The notes under the pieces were generated by a model, which worked only from the letters and a program-made list of their open reading frames with translations, did not search any database and had not been told where the DNA came from. Made by a program: the position numbers and the translations under genes. Of a DNA stretch of 64,000 bases, positions 23,701 through 36,900 are shown piece after piece. This stretch comes from Paragordius varius (Eukaryota; Nematomorpha), in contig OZ176055.1 of NCBI GenBank assembly GCA_964247055.1, positions 3,224,001 to 3,288,000 on the forward strand, read 5' to 3'. Numbering within the stretch: the first letter of the stretch is position 1; each line of letters starts with the position of its first letter.

Positions 23701-26700
23701 TGGGGAAAAGTTACGCTCCTTATAATCCATCCGATTCCCAAATAAAACAAAGTACATTATGTTTATTAAACACTTGTGGATTAATTCATTCAAAACATTG
23801 GCATTAGCGAATAAATCAAATTTATTATTACAAAGTTCCTGATCTATTGCATTGCAAAGATGGTGGACCTAAACCAGAGTTATTACAGAGTAAAAGCATA
23901 TTATTGATTATATATATATATATATATAATTCAATCAAACACTTTTCAAGGAAAAGTCAACATTTACTTCCATTTGGATGAAAAATTTTGCTTTGCTTGA
24001 AAAATGTTTCGTCTGCTTAAAAAATGCATTTGAATTAAATAAGGATGAAAAAATTTTGCGTTTGGTTGAAAAGTGTTGCTTTTGTCTGAAAAAATAGTAT
24101 ATTAATTATTAGTGATTTAACAATTTAAATATGTGTAAGAGGATACTAACCATATAAATATTATGTTCATAATTAATCCAAAAAACGAAAGATATAGTAA
24201 ATTTATTTAAATTTTTTGTTATATAAAGAACCCTGATAGCCAGTAATATTGTTTCTTATTGTATAAGTTTTGAAAAAATTTAAATAAAGATGATTTAAAA
24301 AAGCATTGCAATACTTCAATATTTATGCACTTTATAAACGATGGATCATCAGTTATAGTTTTGAGAGCGGAAACAACAAATTTTTTCTGTGCTTTTCGGA
24401 TCATACCTTCCCCATGAAGTAAACCTAATATTAAATCAATCAATTAATGGCATGATAATCAGTGTCACTTTTAAATATCAATAATATTAATTATACGTAT
24501 TTATTAATAAAATAATTTCTCAAAAAAGCGACATATATATTATCCGTTATTATCTAATATGAGATAGCCGGTTCAATTTGCCATTTTTTACCTTTCTATG
24601 GTTCCTGAAATTATCTGTACAATAATTTTGATACAGTTGCGGTTTAAAATTATTTTGATCAAATATTTATATATTATATTCTATTAATTGACATTCAAAG
24701 ATTGCTCAATTATTTTTATCGTCAAGTATTAGCTCATTGCAAAAAAATGTGTAAAAGATTTTTTTGGATGATATATTTCTATAAGAAATCAATTTATTTT
24801 GAGACAATATTTAAAATGATAGATTGTATTTAAAATTAAAACAATCATTTTTCCGTAATTCCAGTTTAAAAATATATTTAATAAGTTTGTCTTATAAAAT
24901 ATCAATGACTTAAAAATGTTGCACTAAAAATCGCCCTTCTACAAATTAATATTAAATAGGGTAACGTTAGTATATTAAATAAAAAAAATCAGTTCATAGG
25001 AAATTAGAAGGATTTTATTCTTTAGGCTTAAGGTGATGTTAAACATGGGATTCCCCTCAAACATATCTCGGTTCACATTTTTTATATAAATCATAAAATA
25101 TTTAATGAACGAAAAAAGCAATAATAATTATGCGTTAAAATTGATTCAAAAAGGTACAAGATATACGAGTATGGTGTTTATATTGAATATACTTATTAAC
25201 TAATAAAATTAGATGACAAAATGAAATGCTTTTCATAACGGAAAGCTCCTGTGTAACGAATAATGCAATTATATAAAAAAATTATTTAATTTTATGTGCT
25301 GAGGATACAAAATCGAATTTTTCGCCCATAAGGTCGCATAAAAATATACATAACTAAGGTAAACGCTTTTTATCTAGTATATAAACCGCATTTTTTATTA
25401 CTACCTTTATTATACTGAAACACTCTTATATGCATATACATTTGTGCTTTCGTGTTATATTTGCGCATTGAGTCAGCATATAAAACGTTAAAAAGTCTGA
25501 TTTTTACTTTGGGTAATGTGACCAGATAGGATGTTTTTCGCAGTACAGTACTGGGAACTGCGCCTGTACTGCGCCCACACTTTTGTACTGCTTTTTGAAA
25601 ATGAAAAAAATTTAATTTTTAATATATATTTACTAATTATCTTTTATTTATTCAAAAAAATTATTTTAGAATTTAATATTATACCCTCAATAAAAATAAC
25701 CCCATAATTTGTAAAGGAATGGTTCATTTTGCGGTAAAAAACTAAGATTGGCCTATTTTTAATTGGTTAATATTTAATTTTCTGCTTGAATCATACATAA
25801 AACTTAGGAACGCAGACTTCGCGCAGTGGCGAAACTATAAATCTCGGACACCGTAGCTAACGGCTCTTTCACTTAGGGCTTTCGCAAAAAGAGGTGCCTC
25901 AAAATTTAAAATTAACAAAATTAAATTATAATATTTTAATAAATGTTTGATGCTTACGAATTTTTTTTGTTACAATCATCAATATATAGAAAATTGTTAT
26001 CCCCGTAACATATTATATTAAATTTATATAAGGCATATGATTTCGAAATAACCTTTCGTATTAAATTAAGAGTTTTTACGTTTCAACTCATTAGCTGGGA
26101 GGTATGATATTACTCAATTTTTTCCTAAACTTTAATTTTTATTAGATTTCTTATTTTTTATAAACAAATTTGAGATATTTTGTTGAAGCGTACTTCCAAC
26201 GATTTTGAAGCATGATGGAAACGGTATAACGCTTTAAGATATAATAAATCCCTTTTTCTAATTAATTCGATGATGTGGAACATTACTATAGGTTCAGAAT
26301 TTTAATTTAAAGGTTTGTTCTTGCAATTTTGGTGAATTTTTGTAAAAAAAACACAATTTTTATTTAACATAAATTTGAAAATGAACGAATTATTTATCAA
26401 AATGATTGAGAATTAGCATTATCTATAACATCTCAACCGTTTATATCGTTTGCATCATGCTCAAAATAATAACGCTTCATAAAATTTTGCTAAATATCAA
26501 AATTTAGTATATATTAAAAATTATTGCACAATGTCAGAATTTCGCTTTTATTTTATAATAGCAGTCCATTTAAGAGCCTTTGGGACTTTCAGAGCCCACA
26601 TTTAAGAATTTAAATTTTTAAAATAATGCTTTTTATAAGTAGTTTGTGTTATATTTCGATATTTTTGAAATAAAGCATTTAGCTTTAACCAAAAAATATG

Positions 26701-27634
26701 AAATTGCGCATGCAATTTTATACGGAGCACCTACCACAAATGTGTGAAATACTTTCTTTAATAACTCGCAAATGTTAAAACCAAAAGCACCATGATAATC
26801 CTGACATTTTCCTATCACAATATATATATATATATATATATATATTTCATCAGGATATTTTTTGGAAACTGTGTATTCCCGCGCGATGGTGTAAGAACAG
26901 GCAAATGTTTTAATTTTGTACTGCATCTAAGTTCAAAATATCTGGTCACATTAACTTTGGGTAAATACTAATTAGTTATGAAAGTATAGACAACTTTTCT
27001 ATTTATATTTTTAAGAGTATAAATTTTGTGGTACTTGCACGGTTTTCTATCCATGTCAGTTTTAGATAGGCGGCGCAGCCCTCCTTTAATCTTTCTGAAC
27101 TCGTTTGCAAAATTTAAGCGCTTATTCTTTAAAATAAATAAAATAGCTATTTATTCCAATTATGACTATAAGAAAAATTTGTATTAATATACTATGTCCT
27201 TTTGTCCCAAGCCGAAAGGTATATAGGGGTGGCCGGCTAGAAAACATAGGTGCCTGTTTTATAAAAGCTTCTCGGACAGCGTCCCAATCATTCAAAACCA
27301 CCGTGAATTTGGGACCAAGCATGAAGCTTATGATAGAAGGATAACCAACCTTTCGTCCTAAACCATAAAAATCAAAATGCATTTTTGATGATAGCCATAA
27401 TAAGGAACCTAGGAATGGAAAACGTGGTGGCAAATAATTTATTGGCGGTGGCAGGCTAATGATATTACCATTATTATTATTATTATAATTGAATCTTAAT
27501 AATTTTTTGATCGCTTCTGCTGCCGTAATGTAAAAGACGGGATTAGTTTCAGCTTTATCATTAAATAACGAATAAACTGTCCAACATCCTAGTATGATGG
27601 ATATTACGAAAATTATTGAAAATATAATGTACAT
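17731..27634 (-). CDS. Cytochrome P450, CYP2-clan-like, 9 exons, 651 aa
   Basis: Membrane-anchored haem-thiolate monooxygenase, expected in the endoplasmic reticulum with P450 reductase; substrate unknown. Exons: 27193-27634, 24315-24424, 23664-23868, 22676-22834, 22103-22402, 21762-22016, 19657-19830, 18871-18930, 17731-17981. All junctions are GT-AG and phases agree. An N-terminal anchor (MYIIFSIIFVISIILGCW) is followed by an Asn tract and a proline hinge (YLPPRFPFLGSLL). K-helix EIHR is at 486-489, PKRF is downstream, and the haem loop FSIGPRACIG is at 566-575 with Cys573 as ligand. Oddities: the I-helix reads GGSQTS (Gln where Asp/Glu is usual), and the C-helix has GMIRKAQKKF without the usual Trp. 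At 651 aa it is longer than the usual ~500. The start is the first in-frame ATG; upstream the frame stays open but lacks ATG. Introns hold MITEs and a mariner fossil. Confidence 0.88.
18151..18280. mobile_element. Family D hairpin MITE (TATACCATTTTTCAG ends), in P450 intron 8
   Basis: Left TATACCATTTTTCAGTCAAA; right end, reversed, TATATCATTTTTCAGTCAAA. Short palindromic element with TA-rich edges. Its first bases resemble family C. Confidence 0.65.
20310..21270 (+). pseudogene. Mariner transposase fossil, in P450 intron 6
   Basis: Sense-strand mariner blocks in order: VEELLYDDSTQTKRKFA (DE.PCQTQ.ELA region), RAMKKIHNGKWVTHSLN (M.GKI.K.GKWVPHELN), a YRGKKSINFWWDQSSIIS block (GKK.ML.VWWDQ.GVI) and, after decayed sequence, FKDVEKWLTNCATKRQSV (VKKWLDEW.A.KD). 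Frames shift several times. It lies antisense to the host P450 gene between exons 6 and 7. Confidence 0.75.
22446..22620. mobile_element. Family E repeat, partial copy, in P450 intron 4
   Basis: CGACAAATATTTTTTAAAA and CAACCATGCTTTTTAAGCC match internal blocks of the copies at 52531 and 59893. Terminal repeats are not clear. Confidence 0.4.
23044..23335. mobile_element. Family C hairpin MITE, in P450 intron 3
   Basis: Contains repeated ACAAATCAAATTCACCC near the left and GGGTGAATTTGTTGCG near the right, ending GTAAATGGTATA. The family core (ATAAATTGTGTTTCGGG) is present. The left end is degraded. Confidence 0.6.
23925..24100. mobile_element. Family D-like MITE, in P450 intron 2
   Basis: Right end, reversed, ATACTATTTTTTCAGACAAA, with GAAAAGTGTTGC inside, mirrored by AACACTTTTCAAGG on the left. 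Preceded by a TA tract. Confidence 0.45.
25960..26850. mobile_element. Family B repeat, copy 3, in P450 intron 1
   Basis: Shares the blocks AATGTCAGAATTTCGC, GACTTTCAGAGCCC and CCATGATAATCCTGACATTT with other family B copies, and also ends in a TA tract (about 26819-26846). Confidence 0.5.
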
Positions 27635-28102
27635 ATCAAAATGTTGGTTTTTCAATAGTTTAATCAAAATAGCTTTTATCTCGCTTATTAAAATAATTGC
27701 ATGATATTGTAAATTAAATTAATTTGCTAAATTTTGAAAGCAATCGTAAAAAATTTGGTAAAAACGTATTCTTTCAAATCAAGGTAAGTAGCCTAACCTC
27801 ATACTATTTATTTCATATACGGCAGAAAAACAAATATCACACTCATAAAATTATGAGAGATACAAGAATCAGTAATTACAAATTTTTATCACGTTTTAAA
27901 ATCTGTTTTTAAAAACTAAAAGAAGGTCTATTTATACATTTTTTTTATAAGCAAAGCAATTCGATAATTTAAGGTTTTTAACATATATATTATTATTTAC
28001 TTTTAAACAACGTTATAACTATACAACTTAAAAATAAAACACTCTTTAAAATTTAAAAACAACCCTTATACCAAAATATCTTGCTATTATTAGGTTTTTA
28101 CC

Positions 28103-28137
<35 letters not shown>

Positions 28138-28850
28138 ACAAAAATACTTGTGTAAAATAAAAATATTTATCGCCATATAAATAAACTATAAGATAAAAAT
28201 TGTATTTTAAACGCTTTAATAATTTAGATACATAATGAAGGGTGATTTAGAGAGCGGTTAGTGTAAAATATAATCAAACATTTTTTCACTTTCTTGAAGA
28301 TATAAAATTTTTTATGATTAATAAGTATTTTTAGTAACTCGCCCATTAGATAAATTGCTTTAACCATTTCAGCTGTAATGTAAAATGCTTATTAAATATT
28401 AAAAATATGAAAGTAGAATACGATTAAAAATATCCATAAGACGTTCAAGTATATGATAGAATCTCTTGAAGTGAAAAAAGGTAAAGACCGTAATCCTATA
28501 AAAATAACTACAAATTAACATATAGTGAATAAAACAACGATAAACCGAACTGACCCAATAATTAACCTAAAAAACAGAGGAATGTCTATTCAAGCTATTT
28601 AGAAATAAGTAATAATAAAGCTAATGTATGTATTAACATAAGTCAGTAGTTCCCAACTTTTTTTGTCTCCATAATCTTACAAAAATGTTTAATTAAAGCG
28701 TTTTTGTTCTGAGAACTTTTAAAAAATAAATACATTAGTTGTTTTTAAATATGATATTAAACATTATATTTTATAGATTTCATGAGGTAATTTTGTACAG
28801 TAAACCTAAAACTTTTAAATAACCTAGTGCTTTGAAAGTTGTTAATACTA
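27635..28850. other. Spacer between P450 5' end and LINE, nothing recognised
   Basis: AT-rich with a TA microsatellite near 28108-28137. The P450 promoter should lie at its left end, but I see no distinct core motif. Confidence 0.45.
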
Positions 28851-28913
28851 AAAAATTTAAAACATTTGATAAAAAGTTAGTTTTTTAAATAATTCCAACT
28901 TGGTTGGTTTTTC

Positions 28914-31714
28914 CTAAGTCGTAAACGACTTTTTGGATATAGTTTTAACTATTTCTTTCCATTTTTTTCTATCTTTAACCGCTATATTGAGCTCTTTCAG
29001 TGTCATTTTGGTCTCTTCTTTTATCATATCCAACCACCTCATCGGTGGTCGGCCTCGTTTCCTTTGCCCTTCTACCTTCCCAAACATTGTATCTTTCTCC
29101 AGAGAATTCGATCGCATGACATGACCAAAATATGTTAACTTTCTTTTTAGAATTATCTCCATGATGTTTGTTTTAGGTTTTATTTCGGTAGTTAGATTTT
29201 CATTCTTAATTTTATCCTTCCAGGTGTATCCTAGCATCCTACGCCAGCAACTCCTTTCAAAAGCCATGAGCCTTTCTTTGTCCTTTTTTCTGAGAGTCCA
29301 ACTCTCACATCCATATGTGGTGACCGGGAGAACGAAACAGTAGAGTAATCTTTTTTTGGTTTCAACTCCTACGCTTTTGTTTTTCCAAATCTTTATTAAT
29401 TTGGTCATCGCTTCTCTACCCAATCCTATTCTCTTTCTGATGTCAGGAGTTGAAGACCCATCCTCTGAAATTATTGCGCCCAAAAACGTTAACTGTTTAA
29501 CTATTTCTATTTCTACTCCTTCTATTATAATTGTAGGCTTTTTTCCTGTACATAATATTTTGGTTTTGTTAGGATTAAGCCTAAGATCATACCTCAAACT
29601 TTCCTTTCGAATCTCTTCAATCAATTCCTTCAAATCATTTGCACTTTCAGCTATAAGAGTGGTATCGTCTGCAAACCTTAAATTATTGATTGTTCTCCCT
29701 CCTATTCTTACTCCAATATTTTTACCATCCAACTTCCTCATTATCATTTCTGTGCACATATTGAACAGATAAGGGGATAAGCAACACCCTTGTCTGACTC
29801 CTTTCAAGATTGGTATTTCGTCTGTGTCCCCCGCTGGTGTTCTAATAATCGCTCTTTGTTTTACATACAGAGAGCTAATCAATCTTATTAAGTGAGACGA
29901 TACCCCTACTAACTTTAATGTTTCCCACAAGGAGTCATAGTTAATTGAATCGAATGCTTGTCTGTAATCAATAAAACACATGTATAATTCTTTCTGGAAC
30001 TCTTTTGATGTTTCCATTATCCTTCTCATGTTTGAGATATGGTCTCTTGTGCTTTTTCCCTTCATAAATCCGGCTTGATTTTCTGGTATTTCTGTCTGTA
30101 TGATACTGTGCATTCTGTTTTGTATTACTTTTAGTAAGACCTTACTAGCGTGGCTAATAAGAGATATGTTCCGATAATTCTCGCATTTGAGTACATCTCC
30201 TTTTTTATATATTGGGAGATATACAGATGATGCCCAATCGTTTGGCCACTCACATGTTTCCCACACCTTTTGACATAACTGGTGTAACTTTTCAACGGGA
30301 ATAGCTTTTATGAACTCTATTGGGATATTGTCTAATCCCATCGCTTTGTTGTTAGGAATTTGTTTTAAGGCTAATTCAACCTCCTCTCTTAATATATCTG
30401 GATCACGTTCTTCTTCTTTTAATTGCAACACCTTTGTTTGAGGAGCCTGATAGAGTTTTTGGGTGTATTCCTTCCATCTTTCTCGTACTTCTGTTTGTTT
30501 GCACAATATGGTGCCATTCTCTTTTTTAATCTTTTGTGATGATATAAAAGGTTTATGAGTCATTTGCTTCAGTTTCTGGAACATTGGTTGCATTAATCCT
30601 TTTTTGTTATTTAATTCCACTTCCAGACATTGTTTATTAAGAAAATCTTCGTAATCCTTCCTTGTTTGTCGTTGAAATTCTTTGTTATATAATTTTACCA
30701 TTTTATTATCACCTCTTGATTTAGCTTTTCTCCTCTTTTCTGCTATCTCTAACTCTTTTCTGATATCCATTTGTTATCTTTCCTCTTTACTCTCTGCACT
30801 TTTTCTTTTGCCACTTCATTAACAACATTTTTTATCGTTCCCCATAATTGTTCTGAGCTACATTCGTTGTCCAAACTTTCTAAGCTATCTTTCGTTTCTG
30901 TTCTAAAACTATTTGGAATGTTCCGAGTGTCATATCTGTATATCTGTTTAACCTTATTTTTAATTATTTTAAGTTTGATTTTGGTTATTAGAAGCTCATG
31001 ATCGCTAGAGCAATCGCTGCTTTTGCTTGTTTTGGTATCGATTATAGAGCTTTTCCATTTTTGAGGACACATTATGTAATCAATTTGATTCTTATATTTA
31101 CCACATGGAGAGGTCCATGTGTATAACCTCCTATTGTGTTGTGGAAACCATGTGTTGGTTATCATCATCTCATTTTCTTGACAAAAATTGATCAGTGCCC
31201 CGGCCTCGTTTCGTTCTCCCAATCCATATGGCCCGACTATTTGATCTACTCTACCTCTACCAACTTTGCTGTTCCAATCCCCTCCTATGATAATCATATC
31301 TCCTTTCTTCGTTTCATCCAAAACTATTTGCAACGTTGCATAAAAGTCCTCTATGTCTTCTTTGGGAGCGTTTGACGTAGGAGCATAGACTACTATGTAT
31401 GTAAATTTAAGTGGCTTGGCATTCAGCCTAATACTCATGATTCTGGGTGTATATGGTGTATAACTAATGAGACTTTTATTTAATTTGTTTTTTATTAATA
31501 CTGCAACGCCTTCAGATTTCTGGTCATCTCTCCCCGATCTTAACAATGTATAATTTTCGTTTTGTACTTTCGCGCTACCTTTTTGCTTGGTTTCCGTTAG
31601 ACCCAGTATATCTATGTTCAATCTTTCCATTTCCTTTTCAATTATCACCTGTTTGGTTGATGTTAAGGAACGTACGTTCCAGCATCCAACTTTGAAAAGT
31701 CTTGTTAAGTTCAT
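28914..31714 (-). mobile_element. RTE-type non-LTR retrotransposon (LINE), nearly whole
   Basis: Encodes the standard LINE polyprotein parts. The first frame (31714 to 30749, 321 codons) is an APE-type endonuclease: GCWNVRSL, GLTETKQKG, VVYAPTS, GGDWNSKVG, NQIDYIM and SSDHELL are all present. The second frame (30770 to 28914, 618 codons) is the reverse transcriptase: CENYRNISLIS, CFIDYRQAFDSI, GVRQGCCLSPYLFN and the catalytic RFADDTTLIA, then a C-terminal region with KRKLTYFGHVMR. The two frames overlap by 22 bp. Related elements usually carry both domains in one frame, and the text around WISEKS / MDIRKELE suggests a single-base change split it. Upstream of the first ATG is GAGAGGGAAGGCAATAACC, a leader type I associate with this group. 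Few other defects are visible, so insertion appears recent. It lies between the P450 and IMPDH genes. Confidence 0.85.
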
Positions 31715-31759
31715 ATAGTAAAACTATTTTTTGGCAGTAATAAACGAGGGTGGTTATTG

Positions 31760-32590
31760 CCTTCCCTCTCACTTACCCTCTTTACAAAAAAATAAATATC
31801 TAGAATAATTAAAATTAAAGAGTAATCTTTATAAATGTTGTTAATTTGGATAAATTATAAATATTCATATTTTACTCTGTCTGGCAATCATAAAGGAAAA
31901 ATATAAAGAAATTATGGCTAGGCTAGTAAAAATAAAATAATTAGGCACCAAGGAGTAGAGAAAAAAAAGAGAGATCTGTATAACAATGATTTTTGATGAC
32001 TTAAGAATTATGTTACTCTTTAAATTACATACTTAGCATACAAATAAAATAAAAACTCTACAAAACAAAGAAAGAGATTAATAATTACTAAAAGGAAACA
32101 TATTTTTTAAATATATTTATAGTATATAATAAAATAATACTATCCTTGAATATCTTGCCGCTTTCAATCACATGGTTTCATGCATGAGTTATATATAATT
32201 CCAACTTACAGAATCCTATATTACCTTAGCTCCAAATAATGACTAAAATCTATTTGTAGACATGCGCCTAAAAGGCTAAATGCATACTAAATTCGGCTCA
32301 ATATCTTTGAAAAGGTACTCAAATCGTTATGTGATACAACACTTCCATATAACTTAATAGTTTTAACATGAAATCAAACCATTTAAATTTTACTTTATTT
32401 TTTATGTTTAATATTTTGTTAAAAAACAGTTTTTCGCGCATATTTTGGATAAAATTTTTCCCCAATCGTACATATCAATATTATGTTTTTTAGGTCCCTA
32501 AAGGCTATATAATGCATTATCTAAATTAGCCCAGAATCATTGATAATAATTGTTACCATTCTGGTGTGGAATCCCTCAATGTTCACAATA
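31760..32590. other. AT-rich spacer
   Basis: No coding or repeat structure recognised between the LINE 5' side and a family B copy. Confidence 0.4.
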
Positions 32591-32599
32591 TCCTAGAGA

Positions 32600-33640
32600 A
32601 AGATGTATATATATATATATATATTGATAGGGAAATATATCATTATTATGGTATCTGGGTTTTGGCCCGTATAAGGGATTTAGAAGTTAATTCTACTTTT
32701 GTGATAACGGTTCCATATCATAAAATGGCATTACGTTTTATTAAATATATGTTTCTGGTGTAATCCAAATAGCAAATTATCAAAAATCACTAAAATTTAA
32801 AAACGTAAACAATATTATTTTAATTCAAGTTATAACTTTTATAGGCTTAACTTCAATTTTCAGCTCTCTTAAAATTGGCTGGTTCTATTGAATAAAGTCA
32901 AAATGATGGAATTGGATAATTTTAATATGCCAAATTTTGACATATAAAAATCTCCGAAAAATGGATATTGTGCTTAAAAATTATATAACACATTTTTGTT
33001 GAAGTGTACTTTACTATTTTGAGGCATTATGGAAACGGTGTAAACGCTTAAAATTTCAAAAACACTTTTCTATATAATTCTATAATGAAGTATTCGTTCG
33101 TCTTGACGTTATATATAAATTGTTTTTCCATAACCCGTGATAGAAATGTTCAGCATCGAATTGTATAAAAATGCTTTTTTTATAATATCTTAAAGCGTTT
33201 ATCATTTCCATCATGCTTTGATATAGTATGTAGTTTGCTTTAACAAAATTCTACTATAAATTAAATTTTTAAGCAAAAATCCATTGCATCATATAATGCT
33301 TTTTAAAAGTTAAAAGTACAATAAAAAATTTCGCGCAATCTCAGCATTTTTGCATTTTTATTTTTAAAGAAAAATCCCATTTTTTAAGGGCCAAAGATTT
33401 GGCACTTTCAGGCTATAAAATTAAAATTTTAAAAAGAATTGTTTTGTTTTTTTATCTTATAGTTACGGTGTTTTACAGTGATATTTTTTGGAAAAGTATT
33501 TAGCTATCACAATATAACCTAAAAGAAAATGCGCACAAATTGCTTATGGAGCATCTACCGAAACTTTAAATAACTCTCTTAAATTACTCGTAAGAGCTGA
33601 AACCAAGACCATGATATATTTAATTATCGGAATATACAAT
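32600..33640. mobile_element. Family B fold-back repeat, copy 4
   Basis: TA tract followed by TTGATAGGGAAATATATC and TTTTGGCCCGTATAAGG on the left. The central block TTTCGCGCAATCTCAGC and the right-arm block CTGAAACCAAGACCATGA follow. Same block order as copy 2. Confidence 0.55.
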
Positions 33641-33986
33641 CCCGATTTTTAAGTAGAATTAGGGGTGCCAGTTGCTGTAATTTATATATTAGTTTTTAAA
33701 AGGTTTTAAAGATTTTTTTATTTTGAGTCCTGGATAGTATTATTTATTCTAATATTATTTTAATAAATTAGTTTTCAGATGAGCTTACTATTTGTAAAAT
33801 GTAGCAAACAAATTATATAATTTATTTAACATTGGATTGCAAGAGCTTCTATATTTGAAGTAACAGTATAGAGGCTACCTTTAATGTATTAAGAACTTAA
33901 CCATTTTAAGGCTACAGCTCTGGTAAAATTATATATAAAATAGTTTCTGTAGCCAGATTTACCAGTTGTTTTGTGTTACTGCGCAA

Positions 33987-36900
33987 ATGAAAAACCACAT
34001 CGATAATAACATCGAGTCTGAAGTAGACGGGATTAATGTTTACGAATTGTTTAAAAATGATGGTATTACTTACAAGTATTCTCTTTTTATAATTCAGTGA
34101 TTTTATTATTTTACCTGGCTATATATCCCAAGCCAATAATGAAATAGTAAATAAAATTATATAATATAGAAATTAAAAACTAAATTAACCAAAAATATTA
34201 CTTTGGAGACACCATTTATATCATCACCCATGGATACTGTAACAGAATCTTGTATGGCTATAGCCATGGCTGTAAATTTTATTTTTATTTTAGTTATACG
34301 GAGGAATTGGGTTTATTCATAACAATTGCACACCGGAAACTCAGGCCGCTGAAGTCAGAAAAGTTAAGGTAATTACAAATATTTTATTTTAGGTTAAAAG
34401 TCTTAATTTGTTTTGATAAATATATTATTTTTTTATCATTAATTACGAATTACAATATTATAATAAACATTTTAATTTGCTAGCGATTTAAACAAGGATT
34501 TATAAGCAACCCCGTAGTTTTATCTCCTCAAGATCGTGTTTCCACTATTTTTAAAATTAAACAAGAAAAAGGATTTACTGGCATACCCATAACTGTTGAC
34601 GGTATACATATACATATTTATACCTTTATAATCATTAAATATTGTGAAATTTGGATAACATAAAATATTAATTTATTTTGCATTTTATATTCTAAATTAA
34701 TTGTTTTTCAGGTAAACTCGGTTCTAAATTGGTGGGAATTATAACGTCCAGAGATGTTGATTTTATGACAGATGCCGAAAAGGAAACAACCGAACTTGCT
34801 AAGGTTTATAAACAAAATTTTGTGGGAAATTAAAACAATTTTTTAGAGTTTACCATTAATTATATTACATTTTATAGATGATGACTAAATTACCTGAACT
34901 TGTTACGGCTCCAGATAATATTTCATTAACGGAAGCCAATGCCATTTTACAAAAAAGCAAAAAAGGTTTTTTTTACCAAAGATTTTGTTTATACTTTACA
35001 TCTTTGTTTAGTAAATTATAAATAACTAAAATCTATAAGGCAACTCGTTTTTTATTAATTTCCCTTTTTTCTTTTACAAATGGAAATGTTTTTTAATTTT
35101 TTTTGTGTTTGATATAATTTTACAGATGTATAAAAGATACAAATAAAATATATTTTTTCGATTTGGCTTATTTGATTTGCAAAAAGATGCGGACAACTTT
35201 TAACGAAATACATAAAAAACTAGAAATTGGAAAATTGTCTGATATTTATCATGAGCTAATTAATTTAAACTTTATATCAATAAATAAGTTTATTATAAGC
35301 TATGTATAATAATAAGTTTAGAAAATGTCCTTTTGAATTTATCTGTATTTTATAATTTAAAAAATTATTAATTCCTGACATAATATGAATTAATTAATGT
35401 TTAGGTAAACTACCCATCATAGATAATCAAGGTAATCTAGTTTCCTTGATTGCCAGGACAGATCTCATAAAACGAAGGAATTACCCGCTGGCATCTGTTG
35501 ATGATAAAAAGCAATTGCTTGTGGGAGCTGCCATTGGAACGCGCGATGAAGATAAATATCGCCTACGTCTTTTGTTTGAAGCCGGAGTTGATGTTATAGT
35601 TTTGGTAAGGTATAAATTCTAAATTTTGAGGCGTTTTTTGGATTGCAACTAGAAAGCTTTATTGGAATAATTAAATTTTTGCGATGCAAAAAAATATTGC
35701 GTGTCTATTTTTTAGTAGGAATAATGTTTTGATCAGGGAAAGTAGTGTGTTTTTTTAAAAAAGTTGTATCATTGGAATTAGCTTAAGAGCTGTTTTTAGC
35801 ATAGGCAGGGCGGATTAAGATAAACTACGTCTTTTATATAGGAAGCCAGAGTTGATGTAATAGTTTTGAAAGGGACAATGACAAACTTTGGGTTTTTTTG
35901 AACGTTTAATTTTGAAGTGTTTTTTAACTGCAACTAGCAAGTTTTTATCGGAAATAATTTTTTGCTACACAAAAAAATTGGTAATTGCGTGTTAATCCGA
36001 AAATAATTTTTAAGTCTATTTTTTAGTTGGATTGATTATATTATTTAGGTTACATATAAAAGTAAATCAATTTATAAAAGTTTTTTTAGTTATTGTTTTT
36101 TTAATTCCATCATTTAAGGGGATTTTTAAATACGATTTTTGTGTTTTATGATACTCTTCTTTTAGTAAAATTAGCTTATCTTTTGTTTAAAATTTATTTA
36201 TAGTATATTATAAATTAATATTATTCATTAAATTTACATAGTTTACGACGACAGTTTGAATATTATATTGTTGAATAGGATTCATCTCAAGGCAATTCCA
36301 TATACCAAATTCAAATGATCCATTATATAAAACGCAATTTTCCAACCCTACAATTAATTGGTGGAAATGGTTTATATTTCTTTTATAGATTTTAGCAGAT
36401 TTTTTATAATTTTTTAGTTTGACAAAAAATTAAAATGATAACTCTATCATTTTTAAAATTAATATTCAAAATATTTTGTTAAATCGTAAAAATTAAACAA
36501 ATCAATATTTTTTTCCGCTTTTACGATGTATAGTATACCATCATATTTTTTATTGTAATAATTTCTTTTAACGTTTTTTTTATTTAAATGGTATTGATTT
36601 ACACATAATGCCTTATATTAAAATGGATTTAAGACCGAATTTCACAAAATTTAACGATATGTATGGAATGTATAAAAGTTTCTATTCCTTTTTATTAATA
36701 ATCTTTAAACTAGAATGAAAACATTATAAAAAAATATTTATCAAAATTATTTATTTTGTAAAAATTAGATTATATTTTTCGTTTTTTCAAATGAAAAATT
36801 ATAGTTGTCACCAAAAGTCAAGCCAAAAATTTAATAGATGCAGGCGTTGATGGTCTGAGAGTCGGTATGGGTTCAGGTTCAATCTGTACTACACAAGAGG

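Noticed and set aside
27634-27667. A P450 start upstream at 27667
   Set aside because: The codon there is TTG. The first in-frame ATG is at 27634, directly before the membrane anchor.
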